From Fasciolopsis buskii (Eukaryota; Platyhelminthes; Trematoda; Plagiorchiida; Fasciolidae): DNA of 64,000 bases. Position 1 is the first letter of the stretch. Every line of letters starts with the position of its first letter. The translations under genes were made by a program, and so were the position numbers. Shown here piece by piece: positions 60,187 to 64,000 of the stretch. Location: assembly GCA_008360955.1 (NCBI GenBank), contig LUCM01002320.1, forward strand, positions 263,709-327,708. The letters are read 5' to 3'. Below the pieces are notes generated by a model, which was not told the DNA's origin, made no database searches, and worked only from the letters and a program-made list of their open reading frames with translations.

Positions 60187-61010
60187 CTTTCTCCCAATCA
60201 GTGGAAAGCTTTTGTCATTGCGCAGATTCACAAAACGGCTCCAAACGGAAACCATCTAATTACGGGTTCACCAATCACGCAAGTTTTGTCACACATTGTG
60301 GAAAGAATAACAAAAGTTGACAAGTTTCCTGCGAAATGGTGACCTTATTAACGCCGGCCAACATGGTCTCCTTCAAACTGAATGTTTTTCCTGCATGCAG
60401 TATTGACATATTAAACAGTGACGAAGGCTGTCAGCAACGGAAAGTCGGCGACTGGTATTTTCTTAGATAAAACGAACGCTTTTGGTCGCGTGTCTCAGTG
60501 TACACTTCTCATTGAATTCAAGTGCCTATATACCCAACTTCTGTCAGCTTGGTTCTCCTCTTATTTGACCCCTAGGATACAGGCAACGAATGTAAATGAG
60601 AATCTATCCGAGCAGCGTCCGATTATTAGAGTTTGTTCAAAGATCAACAGTTCCACAGTCTTACTTGCTTTACGTCAAGAACGATGTGAACATAGTTACG
60701 CATGGTTTTTTCTACTTGTATATTCTATCAAAGTCTTATATACGTTTTCCCCTCGCGATCTCGGCGCCACTCTAAAAGGTTTTACCACTTATCTGCTGTC
60801 ACTTGACCCGTGGTGTGCAAGTTTATCGACAAAATACGCAGTCACCAAAAGCAGCATACACACAAGAATACCATGTTTCTGAGAGAAACTTTGAAGCCGA
60901 CGAAGAAGTCATTCTTCCCCCTCGAACAATCAGTGACGCGGGTTTCTCATTACTCCGCCAAATCCAACTTAAGGGAACACGTTCTGACTTAAGTTGCAAA
61001 AGCATATCGC
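60187..61010 (+). pseudogene. LINE reverse transcriptase, degraded
   Basis: The first block is LSPNQWKAFVIAQIHKTAP and then SPITQVLSHIVERITK, matching 'LP..WK.A.V.PI.KKG' and 'RPISLT....K..E+I'. After a stop comes AVSNGKSATGIFLDKTNAFG with RVSQCTLL, matching motif A '..GK..D.I.LDF.KAFD.V.H..L'; the catalytic Asp of 'LD' is kept. SAWFSSYLTPRIQATNVNEN corresponds to 'W...YL..R.Q.V.VNG'. The motif C 'FADD' is not found at its expected place after YVKNDV, so the catalytic centre is lost. The distal part (60,803-61,168) has no clear motif. Confidence 0.75.
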
Positions 61011-61170
61011 CCCTTCACTGTCCGGTAACTTGTGGTCAAGAGATAGGCAAACAAATAAGCATTCCATGTGTATGGAAAGACATGGTACCTCTTGTTCACC
61101 CTTTGTTCTTATCGGTGACTTGTGTCCCGGTTTGTGACATCACATTTTGCTTCGTAATTCCTTTATAGTT

Positions 61171-61987
61171 TGTCTAGTAATCTTTGGCTGGTTTTGGTGT
61201 AAATGGATTTTGCAAAATATTTGGCATTTTTCTGAGTTTTCTTTTAGTTACCAGTGCTGGCATAAATAAAGAGCCCTTGGTAACGCATCTAGGCAGTTTG
61301 ATATCTTTCTAAGGTGCTCGTCAGTTGGACCACAATTAGTGCATTGCAGTGACCATTCTATTTTATCTGACAAGTGACTTCTTAGTGGAATCGCATTTGT
61401 TTCTTATAACCATCGGGAAGCCATATATTATTACAGTTTCATGTTTGCATCAACTGGTAATCCACAGTAAACTTAATAGGTGGCTGTATAATGTTTTCCG
61501 TGGTATTGCGCACAGCGCACTCGTCCGTGTATAAGTGAAGAAGTAGGCGTACTTTTCGGTAATGCCTGACATCACGAGATGATAGAGATATCATGCAAGA
61601 AAAAAGCGCCCAGTGCCTTGCAGTGTGCTGTCTGTGAAGAAGCCACGCTGTGGGGGCGCCTAGTTATATGTCCGTAGTTAGACCAGCCAAATGATTGTAC
61701 TGTATTTCGTCGTAAAATTTAATTTAGGAGTGTCAGTTGCTAACATTTCTTAGAGCTCCCGTGATGCTGACGTGATGGCCAACGTTCACCATCAATAACC
61801 CCCGAATGTTTCGCCGTTCTAGACACACCAATATCGGGATAAGAAATTTTCAGTAAGTATTAGTTTCATTCTCAGCCGAATTAGTACCCGCAGTTCACAG
61901 CAAGACACGGCCAGTAATCGACGCTTTGCCGTTTCAGGGTATGTAACTTTTTGCATTTAATACTGTGTCCTGTCACGAAAAAAATAA
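61171..61987. other. spacer between LINE and DNA-transposon relics
   Basis: No gene recognised. A short plus-strand frame (61,349-61,534) is unsupported. The ends of both elements probably lie here. Confidence 0.45.
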
Positions 61988-62635
61988 GTGCGGAGTACCA
62001 TTGTGGACACTGATTGTCAGGAAGGCACATGTTTCGTGCTAGGTTCTCTTTTGAGTGCTTCCGTCCTTTTCAGACTGACGACAGTGCACCAAGGGGGGAT
62101 TTTTATAGCAATAAAGCCCCACATACCGAACATCCGTCAGGACTCTAGGACATTACTTGGAGCACCTAGAACTAGCCTAATTGTGAAACTATTCAATGGA
62201 CAATATATTCATGTTTGTCCGGAAATTAGCATTCACAGACAGCTACTGGAGACGGATCCACTGCAAGAGGCCGAGATGGCACAACTCATTTAGGGCAGTA
62301 TGACGGTCTTCATCAAATGTGTGACTGTGGCCCATACCTGGAAGGGTCATAGATCCATGCCGTACACCGGTGTTTGCGTCGGATTCTATTGCGGAAAATG
62401 TAAACCGTCATCAGTTTCACATTTTCTTAACGAATGTATATCTGAGCTGAATATACCGCTGAGGAATGTGACGCAAGTTCGCACCAAACCTGTGCGGTAC
62501 GCTCTCTCTTCCGTGGTCTGTGATATACCCGCACGGTCTTCCATCCGGCAAGTGGAGGGACGGACAGGTTACTTCGGCTGTGATCACTGCATTCAACGTG
62601 AACTTTGCTGTGACAAGCGTGTGACGTTCTCTTAA
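61988..62635 (+). pseudogene. transposase relic, N-terminal and central part
   Basis: An open frame of 101 codons, a stop, then 111 codons in another frame. Motifs: RQDSRTLLGAPRTSLIVKLF followed by GQYIHV (family 'D.RTLL.TPR......GG.YY.F'); GVCVGFYCGKCKPSSVSHFL (family 'PF..GIY.G..KP.....FL'); VVCDIPARSSIRQVEGRTGY then FGCDHC (family 'CDAPAR.F.K...GHTGYF.C.+C'), with the two Cys of a zinc-binding CxxC kept. The family block 'I.IDGLPL.KSS..QFWPI' is not visible between them. In live elements this protein cuts and joins the transposon ends. Confidence 0.68.
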
Positions 62636-62639
62636 ATAA

Positions 62640-63320
62640 GTTGCAAAACCCACGATGACAACTCTTTTTGTACTGAGCGGCACCATAAGCATCATATTGG
62701 CCTCACTCCTGTTCTCTACTCACCCATATATATGGTGTCCATTTTTCCTTTGGACTATATGCACCTCGTGTGCTTAGGAATCATGAACAGGCACCTCGAA
62801 CTGTGGTAACATGGTCTTGTCACAAATCTCCATCGTTTACGTCAGTCACATGTAAAATCTCTTGGTAAGCGTATCATTGCCTGTCGCGATAGCACATACT
62901 GTGATTGTCAAAGGTTGCCGGCATGTTGAATAAGTGGGTAGTTGGAACACCACGGAATTTTGCATGTTCTTATTGTATGTTGGGCCCGTGCGTTTGGATT
63001 CATTACTCTCTGATGATGTGTGCGACCATTCCTTGTTGTTGTCTCTGTCCGTTTATATTTTGTCCCCCTTATATATATAAAATTTGCAATATGCTTGCGG
63101 CATCTCACCTCCAATGCTTAGTGCAAATTTGCCCCGGTGTATGGCTCCTCTAACATGGTTTATTCTGTACATGATTTAGTTCATTTGCCACGGGATGTCT
63201 TGCATCACAGTGCTCTGGAGAGATTTCTTTGATTCCTTTTGAGTCCTCGGGAGGATTTTCTGAATTGGACATCAGGTGACCCAGAACTCTTGCTCAGCAC
63301 CTCCATTGTCGCATTTTCGA
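62640..63320 (+). pseudogene. transposase relic, C-terminal part
   Basis: Motifs: HHKHHIGLTPVLYSPIYMVS then FPLDYMHLVCLGIM (family 'HH...SPL..LPIDMV..FPLDYMHL.CLGVM'); GTPRNFACSYCMLGP (family 'PREFRQFLLYTGP'); MVYSVHDLVHLPRDVLHHSA then LERF (family 'I.YNVH.L.HL..D...FG.LD.FSAFPFE'). These are separated by stops, so no protein can be made. The order and spacing agree with the N-terminal part just upstream, making one decayed gene. Confidence 0.7.
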
Positions 63321-63480
63321 GTGACCTACGCTGCATTATTTATCTATGAATGTCCTTTCTGATTTTGTAGTTGATCCACCAAATTTTTGCAGACGATTTA
63401 TAATATTATCGTCACCAAATGATCTCAAGCTCAACCAGGTGTTCATCGTGTGCCGTCTTGATGCACATCGTATAACCGAT

Positions 63481-64000
63481 TAAGTTAGCACCTACAAGCA
63501 AACCGAAGCATTATTACTAGTCTGGCCAAGTTGGAGAGTGTTAAGTGTAATGAACAACTTCAACGCACTTCGTTACCGGTACTGCGGTACACCGTTCCTC
63601 GCTCTGAGTTATTCTTGCTGTTTTCTTTTGCAATTTAGAGTGTTATTAGAATGTTAATGCAGTATTTTTAACATAATTAGAACTGTTTTCCTAGTTGAAA
63701 ATATTTCCTAAATTTTTTGACCATTGACCTCTAACCTCATTCCTCGCTGACCTTTTTGTCAATATTTTCTTCAAGCCTGGATCGCCACTCATTCAACTTC
63801 CGCCTGGACCTATATTAAAGTTCTTCATGCTGTTAACCACATAGTCTACTCGTCTATTGATCTACTTTTAAGAGCAATTTTGCCAATGGGCCTGTCTATT
63901 TATCTTCTCACCTTTGCGCTCCTGCAACGTTTGACACGATCACGTTGTCTGTTACCAAACATTTATAGCCTCTCATAGCCATTTCAGATGTCCTTGACTT
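63481..64000. other. unassigned stretch
   Basis: No gene, repeat or RNA recognised; the 3' end of the transposon may lie here. Confidence 0.5.

Larger units (their letters stand above)
56960..61170 (+). mobile_element. CR1-like non-LTR retrotransposon (LINE), dead copy
   Basis: Plus-strand remains appear in the order expected for CR1/Jockey-type LINEs: ORF1-like protein with coiled coil (56,980-57,612), Pro/Ser-rich ORF1 remainder (57,857-58,201), AP-type endonuclease (58,844-59,480) and reverse transcriptase (60,187-61,010). All frames carry several stops and shifts. Such elements insert by target-primed reverse transcription. No poly(A) or short tandem 3' tail was located, so the 3' end is uncertain. 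Confidence 0.75.
61988..63480 (+). mobile_element. CACTA/EnSpm-like DNA transposon relic
   Basis: Plus-strand motifs typical of a large transposase family spread through animal genomes appear in their usual order over about 1.3 kb, with stops and small shifts between them. No terminal inverted repeats (CACTA-type) were located at the edges, so the limits are those of the visible protein remains. The superfamily name is inference from motif order (a Transposase_21/DUF4218-like layout); a related family is possible. Confidence 0.65.

Noticed and set aside
1..64000. CRISPR arrays, operons, ribosome-binding sites, phage genes
   Set aside because: No regular repeat-spacer pattern or dense coding; the content is eukaryotic.

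Overview
This window looks like intergenic and intronic DNA from an animal nuclear genome, not bacterial or viral DNA. No reading frame free of Ns exceeds 210 codons. The sequence is AT-rich, has no operon-like packing, and carries degraded animal-type mobile elements: a CR1-like non-LTR retrotransposon, a CACTA/EnSpm-like DNA transposon, tRNA-headed SINEs and a Penelope-like short repeat. This mixture would fit a parasitic flatworm, but that is inference; nothing here fixes the species.

Bases 1 to about 46,000 are AT-rich. They hold three certain or near-certain non-coding structures: an 11-unit GTT microsatellite at 24,239, a 25-base palindrome at 25,096 and a large inverted repeat at 27,728-28,112. 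They also hold two clear copies of a tRNA-derived SINE (3,450 and 11,520) and three copies of a second short repeat (7,466, 33,144, 36,614). No recognisable protein family was found in this part. I list open segments bounded by splice-like signals, mostly on the minus strand, some with agreeing reading phases. They may be exons of one or more long, intron-rich genes, but such segments also arise by chance, so each has low confidence and no function is assigned.

From about 46,000 to 64,000 the sequence is visibly richer in G and C and is dominated by transposon wreckage. In order: a minus-strand LINE ORF1 fragment with a PHD-like zinc finger (47,580-47,885), a plus-strand reverse transcriptase fragment (about 49,555-49,710), an assembly gap of 451 Ns (51,135-51,585), an unrecognised stretch, a third SINE copy (56,755-56,953), then a nearly full-length but dead CR1-like LINE on the plus strand (about 56,960-61,170) with ORF1, endonuclease and reverse transcriptase parts in the expected order. 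A dead CACTA-like transposase follows (about 61,990-63,480, plus strand).

No CRISPR array, rRNA, convincing functional tRNA gene or intact transposase was seen. No previously undescribed working system is visible. The most unusual items are the short repeat with a hammerhead-like hairpin, the SINE family and the inverted repeat.
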